Below are positions 53,701-60,904 of a DNA stretch of 62,338 nucleotides, in pieces. This DNA is from an uncultured Muribaculaceae bacterium. Lineage in GTDB: Bacteria > Bacteroidota > Bacteroidia > Bacteroidales > Muribaculaceae. Within the stretch, counting starts at the first letter, position 1, and each line of letters begins with the position of its first letter. The DNA lies in contig CAJUCQ010000007.1 of assembly GCA_910584905.1 (NCBI GenBank), positions 1-62,338 on the forward strand. Direction: 5' to 3'. Under the pieces are notes generated by a model, which was not told the DNA's origin, searched no databases, and was given only the letters and a program-made list of their open reading frames with translations. The position numbers were made by a program, and so were the translations under genes.

Positions 53701-55251
53701 GGCGCCGCCGCACGCCGCGACATCGGCACCGGCGTATTCTTCGGCATGCTCGTAGCCATCACCGTCGGCATCGTCTTCGTGCCCTTCTTCTACGTCATGG
53801 TACGCAGCGTCGTGCGCCGCGGAGGCAACTTCCGCCTCTTCCGCCGCCGCAAAGCCCGCGGAGCCGCCGCCGCGGCAGTCGCCGTCGCAATTGCCCTGAG
53901 CGCTTCGTCGTGCTCCGGCGTAAAGCGCTGCCAAGCCCCCGACCTCCACATCCCCGACAAAATCGCCGGAACCGTCGAGACCGACTCCGCAACCGTCGCC
54001 GACCTCGAATGGTGGCAGATATACTCCGACCCCTCACTCATCTCCATCATCAACGAAACCCTCGAGCACAACAGCGACCTCCTCGCCGCCGGCGACCGAA
54101 TCCGACGCATGAAAGCCCTCTACGGGCTCTCCGAAGCCAACTTCCTGCCCACAATCTCGGCGCAGGCATACGTCGACCACGAAACCACCGACACCCGCGG
54201 CAACGGCGTCAAAAAAGACCCCGAAGCCGCCGTGAAGGCTACCGTCGCTTGGGAAGTCGACCTTTGGGGCGGACTCTCATGGAACAAAAAACGCTCCGCC
54301 GCCGAATTCATGGCATCCGTCGAAAACGAACGCGCCATGCGCATGACACTCATTGCCGAAGCCGCCACCGCATACTTCACCCTCGTGGCCCTCGACAACG
54401 AACTCGCTATCGTGCGCCGCACCCTCACCACTCGCGCCGAAAGCCTCCGCATCGCCAAACTGCGCTTCGAAGGCGGACTCACCTCCGAAATCGTCTACCG
54501 ACAGGCGCAGGTCGAATACCAGACCACAGCCGCCCTCGTCCCCAACCTCGAACAGCGCATCGACGCCGCCCGCAACGCCATCACCCTCCTCATGGGGCGC
54601 TTCCCGCAAGATGAAATCGCCCGCGGACGCCTCGTCATGGACCACACATATCCCGGCGACCTGCCCCGCTCGCTGCCGTCAACCCTGCTCGCTCGCCGCC
54701 CCGACCTCCGCGCCGCCGAGCAAAACCTCAAAAGCGCACTCGCCGGCGTAGGCGTGGCCTACGCCGACCGCTTCCCCAAACTCCGCCTCGCATTCACCGG
54801 CGGATTCGAAGACGACGGCTTCGTGCGATTCTTCTCATCGCCGTGGACCTACGCCGTCGGCTCTATCGCCGGAACAATCCTCGACTTCGGGCGCAACAAG
54901 CGCCGCTACGAAGCCGCTATCGCCCAATACGACGAGGCAAAGCACGCCTACGAGAAATGCGTCCTCAACGCATTCCGCGAAGTCAGCGACGCCGCTTCGG
55001 CCTTCCGCGGACGCCGCGAGACAACCACCCTCCGTCGCGACCTCCGCGAAGCCGCCCGACGCTACGTCGAACTCGCTTACATCCAGTATCGCGCCGGGTC
55101 TATCGGATATATCGACGTCCTCGACGCCCAGCGCCGATACTTCGACGCCGAAACCGGCCTCTCCAACGCCGTCCGCGACGAATACCTCGCCCTCATCAAC
55201 CTCTACAAAGCCCTCGGCGGAGGCTGGACCGCCCTCCCCCACACCGAATAG
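50734..55251 (+). CDS. Fused RND (HAE1) efflux pump and NodT/TolC-type outer-membrane lipoprotein
   Basis: This unbroken 1505-codon frame holds two proteins that are normally separate. Residues 1-1030 are an AcrB/MexB-type drug:proton antiporter, starting MKKNFFLDHPVFSIVISI. The proton-relay pair Asp408-Asp409 lies in GIVVDDA, Lys935 in LVAKNAIL, and a twelfth membrane helix ends near 1022. Residues 1060-1505 are a complete outer-membrane factor of the NodT family (WWQIYSDPSL, LLARRPDLRAAEQNL, a twofold repeated helical region). The junction is a basic stretch (RRGGNFRLFRRRKARG), a hydrophobic Ala/Val segment (1044-1056) and SASSC with Cys1060, which is exactly a lipoprotein signal. After cytoplasmic helix 12 this segment would re-cross the membrane outward. 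Signal peptidase II could then release a normal lipoprotein channel, or the fusion could stay intact. An in-frame ATG at 53797 might also give a separate channel. Confidence 0.92.
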   Translation: MKKNFFLDHPVFSIVISIVITIVGGIGLTMLPVDQYPDIVPPVVSVSASYPGADAMTVTQAVATPIEQSLNGTPGMIYMTSSSSNSGGFNARITFDIGVDPELAAVDIQNRVKIAEARLPAEVVQNGISVEKMTAAKLMTIALQSSDPKFDEIYLSNFATLNVLDLVRRVPGVGSVSNVGSRYYAMLIHVAPDKLADMGLTVSDIQSALKDQNRESAAGVLGQAPMDGIDLTVPIIARGRLSSVSEFEDIVLRANKDGSLLRLKDVADVRLEAQSYSTESGINGGNAAIMEISMLPGANALDVAKEVKKLLAEIETTLPEGLSFAIPFDMTTYISESIHHVYRTFFEALLLVILVVFLSLQNWRATLIPVIAVPISLIGTFGAMLIFGFSLNMLTLLGLILAIGIVVDDAIVVVENVDRIMNSRRISAKEATREAMSGLSSALIAMSLVLCAVFVPVSFLPGITGQLYRQFTVTIAVSVIISTVVALTLSPVMCAALLKPEEKGKRKPKFFHLINYWLRRGNGFYCRMAGRSFARPKRMLAAFGLVLVAIYVCNSIMPRSFMSAEDQGYFTVELELPEGSTIERTRAVTERALTFLENDPDVEYVLNVTGSSPRMGTNQAHTLLTVILKPWEERSNGSLAALRERLKKEFSKYPESNVYFFSPAIIPGLGTSGGFEMVVEARADASYENLRAAVDTIMAHAAAMPQFEGLSSSMQADIPQLFFDVDRDRAKLQGIPVSDIFSTMKAFTGSVYVNDFNMFNRIYRVYIQASPEFRARRENLGLFFVRGADKAMVPVTSLGTTHYTTGPGTIGRFNMFNAVTISGEAAHGYSTGDAMIALQEIADRYLPDNIGIEWSGLSYQQKHQDGNTGLVLGLALVFVFLFLAALYESWTVPLAVVLSLPVALLGAYLGIAVTGLENNVYFQIGLVMLVGLVAKNAILIVEFAKEADDAGMSPKEAALTAARLRFRPIVMTSLAFMLGLLPLLVATGPGAAARRDIGTGVFFGMLVAITVGIVFVPFFYVMVRSVVRRGGNFRLFRRRKARGAAAAAVAVAIALSASSCSGVKRCQAPDLHIPDKIAGTVETDSATVADLEWWQIYSDPSLISIINETLEHNSDLLAAGDRIRRMKALYGLSEANFLPTISAQAYVDHETTDTRGNGVKKDPEAAVKATVAWEVDLWGGLSWNKKRSAAEFMASVENERAMRMTLIAEAATAYFTLVALDNELAIVRRTLTTRAESLRIAKLRFEGGLTSEIVYRQAQVEYQTTAALVPNLEQRIDAARNAITLLMGRFPQDEIARGRLVMDHTYPGDLPRSLPSTLLARRPDLRAAEQNLKSALAGVGVAYADRFPKLRLAFTGGFEDDGFVRFFSSPWTYAVGSIAGTILDFGRNKRRYEAAIAQYDEAKHAYEKCVLNAFREVSDAASAFRGRRETTTLRRDLREAARRYVELAYIQYRAGSIGYIDVLDAQRRYFDAETGLSNAVRDEYLALINLYKALGGGWTALPHTE
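53797..55251 (+). other. Possible internal translation start for the channel half
   Basis: The ATG at codon 1022 of the fused gene would yield a 484-aa protein with a long basic n-region, an Ala/Val hydrophobic core and a lipobox cysteine 39 residues in. Bacteroidetes need no Shine-Dalgarno, so initiation here cannot be ruled out. It is an alternative to cleavage of the full-length fusion. Confidence 0.3.
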
Positions 55252-55287
55252 TCCCGATTGTTAACTGCGCCGACCGTTTTAACTTAA

Positions 55288-55301
55288 TTGCGTTAACGCA
55301 A
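55288..55301. promoter_or_regulatory. 14-bp palindrome TTGCGTTAACGCAA
   Basis: A perfect dyad centred on GTTAAC lies about 35 nt after the fused efflux gene and 140 nt before the ompA-like -7 box. It looks like a dimeric regulator site, though no partner repeat is seen next to it. The rest of the 55252-55442 gap shows no gene or clear terminator. Confidence 0.35.
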
Positions 55302-55442
55302 GCCCGCCCGCAAACCTTCCGACCCCGAGGCTTGTTCTCTATTTACGACACACGGACTGCCCCGAGGCTACCCCGAAAGGGCATTTCGGCCACAAATTTA
55401 ACAATTTTAATAAAAAAATTTCCATAATCCAATAAAATAGTG

Positions 55443-55450
55443 TAACTTTG
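55443..55450 (+). promoter_or_regulatory. -7 box for the OmpA-like gene
   Basis: TAACTTTG lies 38 nt before the ATG, within a strongly AT-rich region. The -33 position has TTTC in place of TTTG. Confidence 0.65.
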
Positions 55451-55488
55451 TCCCCTGAATAGACGCAAGTATCAACTTATTTATTTTT

Positions 55489-56664
55489 ATGAAGAAAGTT
55501 CTCCTTTCGGCCGTAGCAGCACTGGGTGCTCTCGCCGTATCCGCACAGGCTGTAGAGCAGCCCGGATTCTTTGACAACTGGTCAATCGGCCTCGACGGTG
55601 GTGTTACCACCCCCATGAACCACCACGCTTTCTGGGGTTCGATGCGCGGCGTCGCCGGCCTCCACATCCAGAAACAGGTTACTCCCGCTTTCGCCCTCGG
55701 CGTTGAATCCGCCTTCGGCGTAAACACCTCCTCTTGGAAAGGCCGCGTGCACTCCACCACCGCATTTGACAACTCCTACGTAGGCGTATATGGCGCCGTC
55801 GACCTCTTCAACCTCTTCGGCGGCTACAACTGCTCGACTCGTCCCTTCACTATCGAAGCCGTTGCAGGCGCAGGCTGGGGCCACGACTTCATCAACCGCA
55901 ACGAACACGAAGGCCAGCGCGAAGATTGGAACTACTTCGCTACCAAAGTAGGCCTCAACTTCAACTTCAACGTGTCGAAGGCTCTCACCATCTCCATCAA
56001 GCCCAGCATCAACTGGAACATGACCGATGGCAACAACTTCTACAACACCGGCGAATGGTCGCAGACCTCCTGCGCTTACGACATCAACAACGCCACATTC
56101 AACATCATGGCCGGCGTAAGCTACAACTTCGGCCCCGGCTTCAACTGCGTGAAGCCCTACAATCAGGCTGAAATCGACGCCCTCAACGGCCAGATCAACG
56201 ACCTCCGCGGTCAGCTCGACGCTTGCGTCGCCACCGCAGGCGCTTGGCAGGCCAAGGCCGGCGAACTCGCCGCCGAACTCGAGGCTTGCAAGAACAAAAA
56301 GCCCGATGTGCAGGTAGTCAAGGAAGTTGCCAACCAGTACAACTCCGTGCGCTTCGTATTCTTCCGCATCGGCTCGCACGCAATCACCGCCGACCAGATG
56401 CCCAACGTCACCATGATCGCCGACTACATGAAGAGCCACCCCAACAGCAAGGTCGTTATCAAGGGCTACGCCTCCAAGGACGGCAACTACGACTTCAACG
56501 TCAAGCTCGCCGCAGCCCGCGCCGAAGCTGTCAAGAACGCTCTCGTCAGCAAGTACAAAATCAACGCTTCCCGCATCTCCGCCGAAGGCGAAGGCATCGG
56601 CAACATGTTCGATGAAGAATCGTGGAACCGCGTAAGCATCTGCACCCTCGAACAGGGCAAGTAA
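55489..56664 (+). CDS. OmpA-family outer-membrane porin with peptidoglycan-binding domain
   Basis: The 391-aa protein has a signal peptide (1-20, cleavage after AQA), an N-terminal eight-stranded beta-barrel-like part (about 25-220, alternating aromatic strands such as WSIGLDGGV and FNIMAGVSYNFG), a short coiled coil (about 225-270, INDLRGQLDACVATAGAW), and a C-terminal OmpA domain (about 285-388). In the last, VVIKGYASKDG and LAAARAEAVKNAL are the usual peptidoglycan-contact blocks. Such proteins anchor the outer membrane to the wall and are among the most abundant proteins of Bacteroidales. A dedicated promoter and strong terminator and its more biased codon use agree with high expression. 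Confidence 0.93.
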   Translation: MKKVLLSAVAALGALAVSAQAVEQPGFFDNWSIGLDGGVTTPMNHHAFWGSMRGVAGLHIQKQVTPAFALGVESAFGVNTSSWKGRVHSTTAFDNSYVGVYGAVDLFNLFGGYNCSTRPFTIEAVAGAGWGHDFINRNEHEGQREDWNYFATKVGLNFNFNVSKALTISIKPSINWNMTDGNNFYNTGEWSQTSCAYDINNATFNIMAGVSYNFGPGFNCVKPYNQAEIDALNGQINDLRGQLDACVATAGAWQAKAGELAAELEACKNKKPDVQVVKEVANQYNSVRFVFFRIGSHAITADQMPNVTMIADYMKSHPNSKVVIKGYASKDGNYDFNVKLAAARAEAVKNALVSKYKINASRISAEGEGIGNMFDEESWNRVSICTLEQGK

Positions 56665-56751
56665 TCCTGCTGCGACTCATCATCTGACTGATACAAAATA
56701 CTCACGGCCTCAGCGCCGTCAGCAATTACAGAACTAACACACATCAACCGG

Positions 56752-56792
56752 CCTCCCGCCTCGCCCGACCGGGCACAGGCGGGAGGATTTTT
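56752..56792 (+). terminator. Rho-independent terminator after the OmpA-like gene
   Basis: Outer stem CCTCCCGCCT with AGGCGGGAGG, inner stem GCCCG with CGGGC, followed by ATTTTT. Confidence 0.9.
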
Positions 56793-56806
56793 CTAAAACC
56801 ATACAC

Positions 56807-57082
56807 ATGAACACACTCCTTCTTACCATCATCGGCTATACGGCATCCGTGTGCATGGTCCTCGGATATCTCCCGCAGGCTATAGCCACAATCCGCACCC
56901 GAAGCACCGACGGCATCGCACTCCCCACATTCTGCATGCTCGGACTCGGCTCCATCTTCTTCGTAATTCAGGGCATAATGCTCGAAAACTGGCCCCTTGT
57001 AATCACCAACGTCATCACAACAATCTGCTCGGTGATTATATTCGGCATCAAAATCAACAACGACCGCCGCAAAAAACGCTGA
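56807..57082 (+). CDS. SemiSWEET (PQ-loop) sugar transporter
   Basis: The 91-aa protein has three membrane helices and the PQ-loop signature YLPQAIATIRTRSTDGIALP near residues 21-40, with the proline-glutamine pair in helix 1. This is the single three-helix unit of SWEET transporters. Known bacterial SemiSWEETs work as homodimers moving small sugars such as sucrose or glucose by facilitated diffusion. The C-terminus is basic (NNDRRKKR), consistent with cytoplasmic location. The start lies just after the OmpA terminator, and no promoter consensus is visible between them, so a separate promoter or readthrough supplies it. The substrate is unknown. Confidence 0.88.
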   Translation: MNTLLLTIIGYTASVCMVLGYLPQAIATIRTRSTDGIALPTFCMLGLGSIFFVIQGIMLENWPLVITNVITTICSVIIFGIKINNDRRKKR

Positions 57083-57110
57083 CCCGCACGGCGAGCCGCA
57101 AACACACAAA

Positions 57111-57174
57111 AAAAAACCCCGGGGGAGAACCGCCGCGGCCTCGCGCCGCCCGCCGTCCCCCCCCCCGGGTTTTT
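57111..57174. terminator. Bidirectional terminator between SemiSWEET and DJ-1 genes
   Basis: AAAAA-CCC-GGGGG pairs with CCCCC-GGG-TTTTT around a GC-rich middle. It has an A-run on one side and a T-run on the other, so it serves both converging genes. Confidence 0.8.
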
Positions 57175-57191
57175 CAATTCAGGCCCTGCCG

Positions 57192-57746
57192 TCAGCGCTC
57201 GTAGAGCATGGCCGAAGCCACCTCCCGCGCGCGCTCCTCGCCTGCCGTCGCCGCAACGATGGCGAGCGCGAAAGCATACGTGGCCCCCGGGCCTCGGCCC
57301 GTGATTACACGCTCCGTCACAACAACCGCACGCTCCGTCTCGGCCACGGCCCCGCCGTCGACCATATCGCGCTCCATGCCCGGATAGCACGTAGCCGGAA
57401 GGCCGCGGACAACACCCGCAGGCCCGAGCACCAGCGACGGCGACGCACATATCGCCGCAATACGCCCGTGATGGACCCTCAGAAGGTCGTTCAGCGGGGC
57501 GAACTCGTGGAGATTCACAGCCCCCGGCATTCCGCCCGGAAGAATCAGCCAGTCTGACCCGCCGAAATCAGCCTCCTTGAACGTAAGGTCCGCGCGCACC
57601 TCGACGCCGTGAGCGCCGCGCACGGTCCGCTCAGTCGTTATCGACACTGTTGCAACGTCAATGCCCGCGCGGCGTAAAATATCAACACTCCCGAGAGCCT
57701 CGATTTCCTCGAAACCGTCGGCAAGAAACAAAAATGATTTTGCCAT
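57192..57746 (-). CDS. DJ-1/PfpI family protein
   Basis: The 184-aa single-domain protein matches the DJ-1 subfamily: FLADGFEEIEALGSVDILRRAG at the N-terminus with the acidic partner Glu15 or its neighbour, WLILPGGMPGA near 66-76, and the reactive cysteine Cys100 in AAICASP. Members act in glyoxal detoxification, redox sensing or as chaperone-like deglycases; the precise activity is debated. It is the only gene of its transcript on the minus strand. Confidence 0.92.
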   Translation of the reverse strand: MAKSFLFLADGFEEIEALGSVDILRRAGIDVATVSITTERTVRGAHGVEVRADLTFKEADFGGSDWLILPGGMPGAVNLHEFAPLNDLLRVHHGRIAAICASPSLVLGPAGVVRGLPATCYPGMERDMVDGGAVAETERAVVVTERVITGRGPGATYAFALAIVAATAGEERAREVASAMLYER

Positions 57747-57823
57747 AGTCCTTTTATTGTTTTAAGTCAGTTATACTTCCGATAAAACACGCGGCGGATA
57801 CACTTCGTTCTGAAAAAATTTTG

Positions 57824-57831
57824 TAATTTTG
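57824..57831 (+). promoter_or_regulatory. -7 box for apbE
   Basis: TAATTTTG lies 28 nt before the apbE ATG; the -33 TTTG is not recognisable at standard spacing. Confidence 0.6.
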
Positions 57832-57859
57832 GGCGTCCAACAACAAAATTGCCCGAACT

Positions 57860-58876
57860 ATGCACAAATCCGCGGCGCGAATCGCTTTTACGACGCTAAT
57901 ATCAGCATTATTTTTGTCAATTGCAAGTTGCAGCGGCAATAAATATCACCAATACTACGGAACGGTCTGGGGCACGATGTTTCATATCATATACTCCGCC
58001 CCCCAAAACCTCGACGACTCGATTATGGCCGAAATGGCCCGCGTCGACCAAGCCCTGTCCATTTTCAACCCCATCTCCGAAATCTCCGCCATAAACACCG
58101 GAAAATGCTTCCGCGCCGGGCCATACGTCACCGACGTTTTCGAAATCTCCCGCCAAGTCAGCGCCCTCTCCGACGGCGCCTTCGACCCCACCGTCCGCCC
58201 CCTCGTCGACCTTTGGGGCTTCGGCCCCGGAGCCCCGCCCTCCGACACCATCACCCCGCCCGCCCCCGAAGCCCTCGACTCGGCCCTCGCCCTCGTCGGA
58301 ATACAAGACTGCCACATAGCCCCCGACGGAGCAATCGCAAAAAAACACCCCCTCACCCGATTCGACTTCTCGGCCGTCGCAAAAGGCTACGGCGTCGACC
58401 GCGTGGCTGAAGTCCTGCGCCGCAACGGCGCCCGCAACTTCATGGTCGAAATCGGCGGCGAAGTAAGCCTGCAGGGACTCAACCCCCGCGGACTCCCGTG
58501 GCACATCCGCATCGAAGCTCCCGCCGAAAGCCCCGACATCAGCCGCTCCCTCGCCGTAAGAGCCTTCGGCCCGGAACCCACCGCAATAGCAAGCTCCGGA
58601 AACTACCGCAACTTCCGCACCGACTCCCTCGGCCACCGCTACGGCCACACAATATCCCCCCGCACCGGACGCCCCGCTCAAAGCGACGTCCGCGCATCGA
58701 CGGTAATCACCCGCGGCGACTGCGCCCGAGCCGACGCCCTCGCAACCGCCGCCATGGCAATGCCTTCCGCCCTCGCCGAGCGGATGCTCCGCCAGGCCGG
58801 AGTCAACGCTATCCTGCTCGTCGCCGACGCCGACTCGCTCAAAATGATAGAAATCACCCCCTCCTACGACAATTAA
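57860..58876 (+). CDS. apbE: FAD:protein FMN transferase ApbE (lipoprotein)
   Basis: The 338-aa protein has a lipoprotein signal ending LSIASC, so Cys24 should be lipidated and the enzyme held on the periplasmic side of the membrane. It transfers FMN from FAD to threonines of partner proteins such as Nqr or Rnf subunits. Motifs: GTMFHIIY near 38, FNPISEISAIN, DFSAVAKGYGVDRV near 173, and EIGGEVSLQG near 197, and the metal-binding block HTISPRTGRPAQSDVRASTVI. Flavinylated partners are not encoded here. The gene appears monocistronic, with a separate -7 box before the next gene. Confidence 0.94.
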   Translation: MHKSAARIAFTTLISALFLSIASCSGNKYHQYYGTVWGTMFHIIYSAPQNLDDSIMAEMARVDQALSIFNPISEISAINTGKCFRAGPYVTDVFEISRQVSALSDGAFDPTVRPLVDLWGFGPGAPPSDTITPPAPEALDSALALVGIQDCHIAPDGAIAKKHPLTRFDFSAVAKGYGVDRVAEVLRRNGARNFMVEIGGEVSLQGLNPRGLPWHIRIEAPAESPDISRSLAVRAFGPEPTAIASSGNYRNFRTDSLGHRYGHTISPRTGRPAQSDVRASTVITRGDCARADALATAAMAMPSALAERMLRQAGVNAILLVADADSLKMIEITPSYDN

Positions 58877-58912
58877 CACCCCCTAAACAACTGCTTTTTG
58901 CAAAAAAATACG

Positions 58913-58920
58913 TAACTTTG
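58913..58920 (+). promoter_or_regulatory. -7 box for the wecC-wecG-wecB operon
   Basis: TAACTTTG lies 35 nt before the wecC ATG. A TTTG at 58897-58900 is too close (12 bp) to be a normal -33 box. Confidence 0.55.
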
Positions 58921-58955
58921 CAAAAGTAACCAATGTATATTTTATTTCAACAATC

Positions 58956-60164
58956 ATGAAAGCCTGCTTTATGGGGCTCGGGTATATTGGCCTCCCCACT
59001 GCTATAATCGCCGCACGCAACGGTAATGTTGACGTAGTCGGCGTTGACATCAACCCGTCAGTCGTTGAAAAAACAAATGCCGGTGAACTCCACATCATCG
59101 AACCCGGCCTCGGCGACTATCTTAAAGAAGTAATCGAATCCGGAAAACTCCACGCCGCATGCCGCCCCGAAACCGCCGACGCATACTTCATGGTTGTCCC
59201 CACCCCATTCAAAGGCAACCACGAACCCGACATATCATACGTCGAAGCCGCAACACGCGCCGTTATCCCCTTCCTTAAAGAAGGCGACCTCTACGTCATC
59301 GAATCAACCTCTCCCGTAGGCACCACCGAAAAAATGACCGAAGTCATCTTCACCGAGCGCCCCGAGCTGAAAGGCAAGATTTTCATCGCCTACTGCCCCG
59401 AGAGAGTGCTCCCCGGAAACGTAATCTTCGAACTCGTCAACAACGACCGCGTCATCGGCGGCATCGACGAAGCTTCAACGGCCAAAGCGCAGGAATTCTA
59501 CGCTCGATTCGTCAAAGGCACGCTCCACCCCACAAACGCGCGCACGGCCGAAATGTGCAAGCTCACCGAAAACTCCTCGCGCGACGTCCAGATTGCATTC
59601 GCCAACGAGCTCTCGCTAATCTGCGACCGCGCCGGCATCAACGTTTGGGAGCTTATCGCCCTCGCAAACCGCCATCCTCGCGTCAACATCCTCCAGCCCG
59701 GATGCGGCGTCGGCGGACACTGCATCGCCGTCGACCCCTACTTCATCACCTCGGCATACCCCAACGAAGCTCGCCTCATCGCCGACGCACGCTCCATCAA
59801 CAACCACAAAGCCGACTGGTGCGCCGAAAAAGTCGTCAACGCCATGCTCCGCTTCGAAATCGAAAAAGGACGCAAACCCGTCGTTGCAATGATGGGCGTA
59901 GCCTTCAAACCCGATATCGACGACCTCCGCGAAAGCCCCGCGAAATACATCATCACCAAAGTGATGCAAAGCTGCAACAACGCCGACATCCTCGTCGTCG
60001 AACCCAACGTCAAAGAACACCGCGTATTCAAGCTCACACCCTACCTCGAAGCATACGACAAAGCCGACATCGTCGTATTCCTCACCGCCCACACTCCATT
60101 CAAGAGCCTGCCCATGCGCGACGACAAGACCATTCTCGACTTCTGCGGCATCTTCAAAAAATGA
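58956..60164 (+). CDS. wecC: UDP-N-acetyl-D-mannosamine dehydrogenase
   Basis: The 402-aa enzyme oxidises UDP-ManNAc to UDP-ManNAcA with two NAD+. The Rossmann motif GLGYIGLPTA is at 7-16, and the catalytic thiol is Cys256 in GVGGHC followed by IAVDPYF. The phrase ends in AVDP in place of the PKD of UDP-glucose dehydrogenases, which fits the WecC/NDP-N-acetylaminosugar branch. The neighbours wecG and wecB complete a ManNAcA branch: WecB makes UDP-ManNAc, WecC oxidises it, WecG transfers it. The stop codon overlaps the next start (ATGA). Confidence 0.94.
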   Translation: MKACFMGLGYIGLPTAIIAARNGNVDVVGVDINPSVVEKTNAGELHIIEPGLGDYLKEVIESGKLHAACRPETADAYFMVVPTPFKGNHEPDISYVEAATRAVIPFLKEGDLYVIESTSPVGTTEKMTEVIFTERPELKGKIFIAYCPERVLPGNVIFELVNNDRVIGGIDEASTAKAQEFYARFVKGTLHPTNARTAEMCKLTENSSRDVQIAFANELSLICDRAGINVWELIALANRHPRVNILQPGCGVGGHCIAVDPYFITSAYPNEARLIADARSINNHKADWCAEKVVNAMLRFEIEKGRKPVVAMMGVAFKPDIDDLRESPAKYIITKVMQSCNNADILVVEPNVKEHRVFKLTPYLEAYDKADIVVFLTAHTPFKSLPMRDDKTILDFCGIFKK

Positions 60165-60904
60165 GCACCCCCTCCGACATAGACGCCGGCAAAGGCCGCA
60201 CATTCCCGGAGCGCGTCGACATACGCGGCGCCAAGGTCTACCCCTTCCGAAGCGCCGACGAGCTGATCGACTTCGCCGACCTTAACAAAGGGATACTCGT
60301 GGCCGTCAACGCCCACAAGCTCCTCGACGCAAACGAAGTCACCCTCCCGATCATCAACAACAACATAGCCTACTGCGACGGCGCCGGCGCCGTCGCAGCG
60401 GCCAAAATCAAAGGAGCTCCCGACGCCGTAAAACTCGCCGGGTGCGAGCTTTGGCTCAAAATCATCGAGCGCTTCCACAAATCCAAGACATTCTACATCA
60501 TCGGAGCTAAACCCGCCGTCCACGACGCCACCGTCGAGCGCCTCCGCCGCGACTTCCCCGGAATACGCATCCTCGGCCACCGCGACGGATACATAAAATC
60601 ACCCGGCGAGCGACAAGCACTCATCGACGACGTCGCCGACAAAAAACCCGACATCGTTTTCGTCGCAATGGGCTCCCCCACGCAGGAAATACTCATGAGC
60701 GAGATGCTCGAACGCCACCGCGCAATATATCAGGGCCTCGGAGGATCATTCGACGTTTACACCGGCAACGTCCCCAGGGCTCCGAAATGGATGGCCGACA
60801 ACAAACTCGAATTCGCATACCGACTGTTTAAACAGCCACGACGAATCAAACACGACATCGACTACATCCGGTTCGTATGGTGGTATATAACTAAAAACTT
60901 CTGA
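60161..60904 (+). CDS. wecG: WecG/TagA/CpsF glycosyltransferase (GT26)
   Basis: The 247-aa enzyme should transfer a ManNAc-type sugar from UDP to a polyprenyl-diphosphate-linked GlcNAc acceptor. Family phrases are ILVAVNAHKLLDAN, NNNIAYCDGAGAV (the catalytic Asp region), FYIIGAKPAV, FVAMGSPTQE and GLGGSFDVYTG. The C-terminal part carries basic residues (PRRIKHDIDYIRFVWWYI) thought to touch the membrane in this family. It overlaps wecC by 4 nt and wecB by 1 nt (TGATG). With wecC next to it, ManNAcA is the likely donor sugar; ManNAc, as in TagA, is the alternative. Confidence 0.92.
   Translation: MSTPSDIDAGKGRTFPERVDIRGAKVYPFRSADELIDFADLNKGILVAVNAHKLLDANEVTLPIINNNIAYCDGAGAVAAAKIKGAPDAVKLAGCELWLKIIERFHKSKTFYIIGAKPAVHDATVERLRRDFPGIRILGHRDGYIKSPGERQALIDDVADKKPDIVFVAMGSPTQEILMSEMLERHRAIYQGLGGSFDVYTGNVPRAPKWMADNKLEFAYRLFKQPRRIKHDIDYIRFVWWYITKNF

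Noticed and set aside
53900..53930. Frameshift or assembly join as the cause of the RND-channel fusion
   Set aside because: The frame runs unbroken with both parts complete and a plausible signal sequence between them. Long-read confirmation is still listed as the decisive check.
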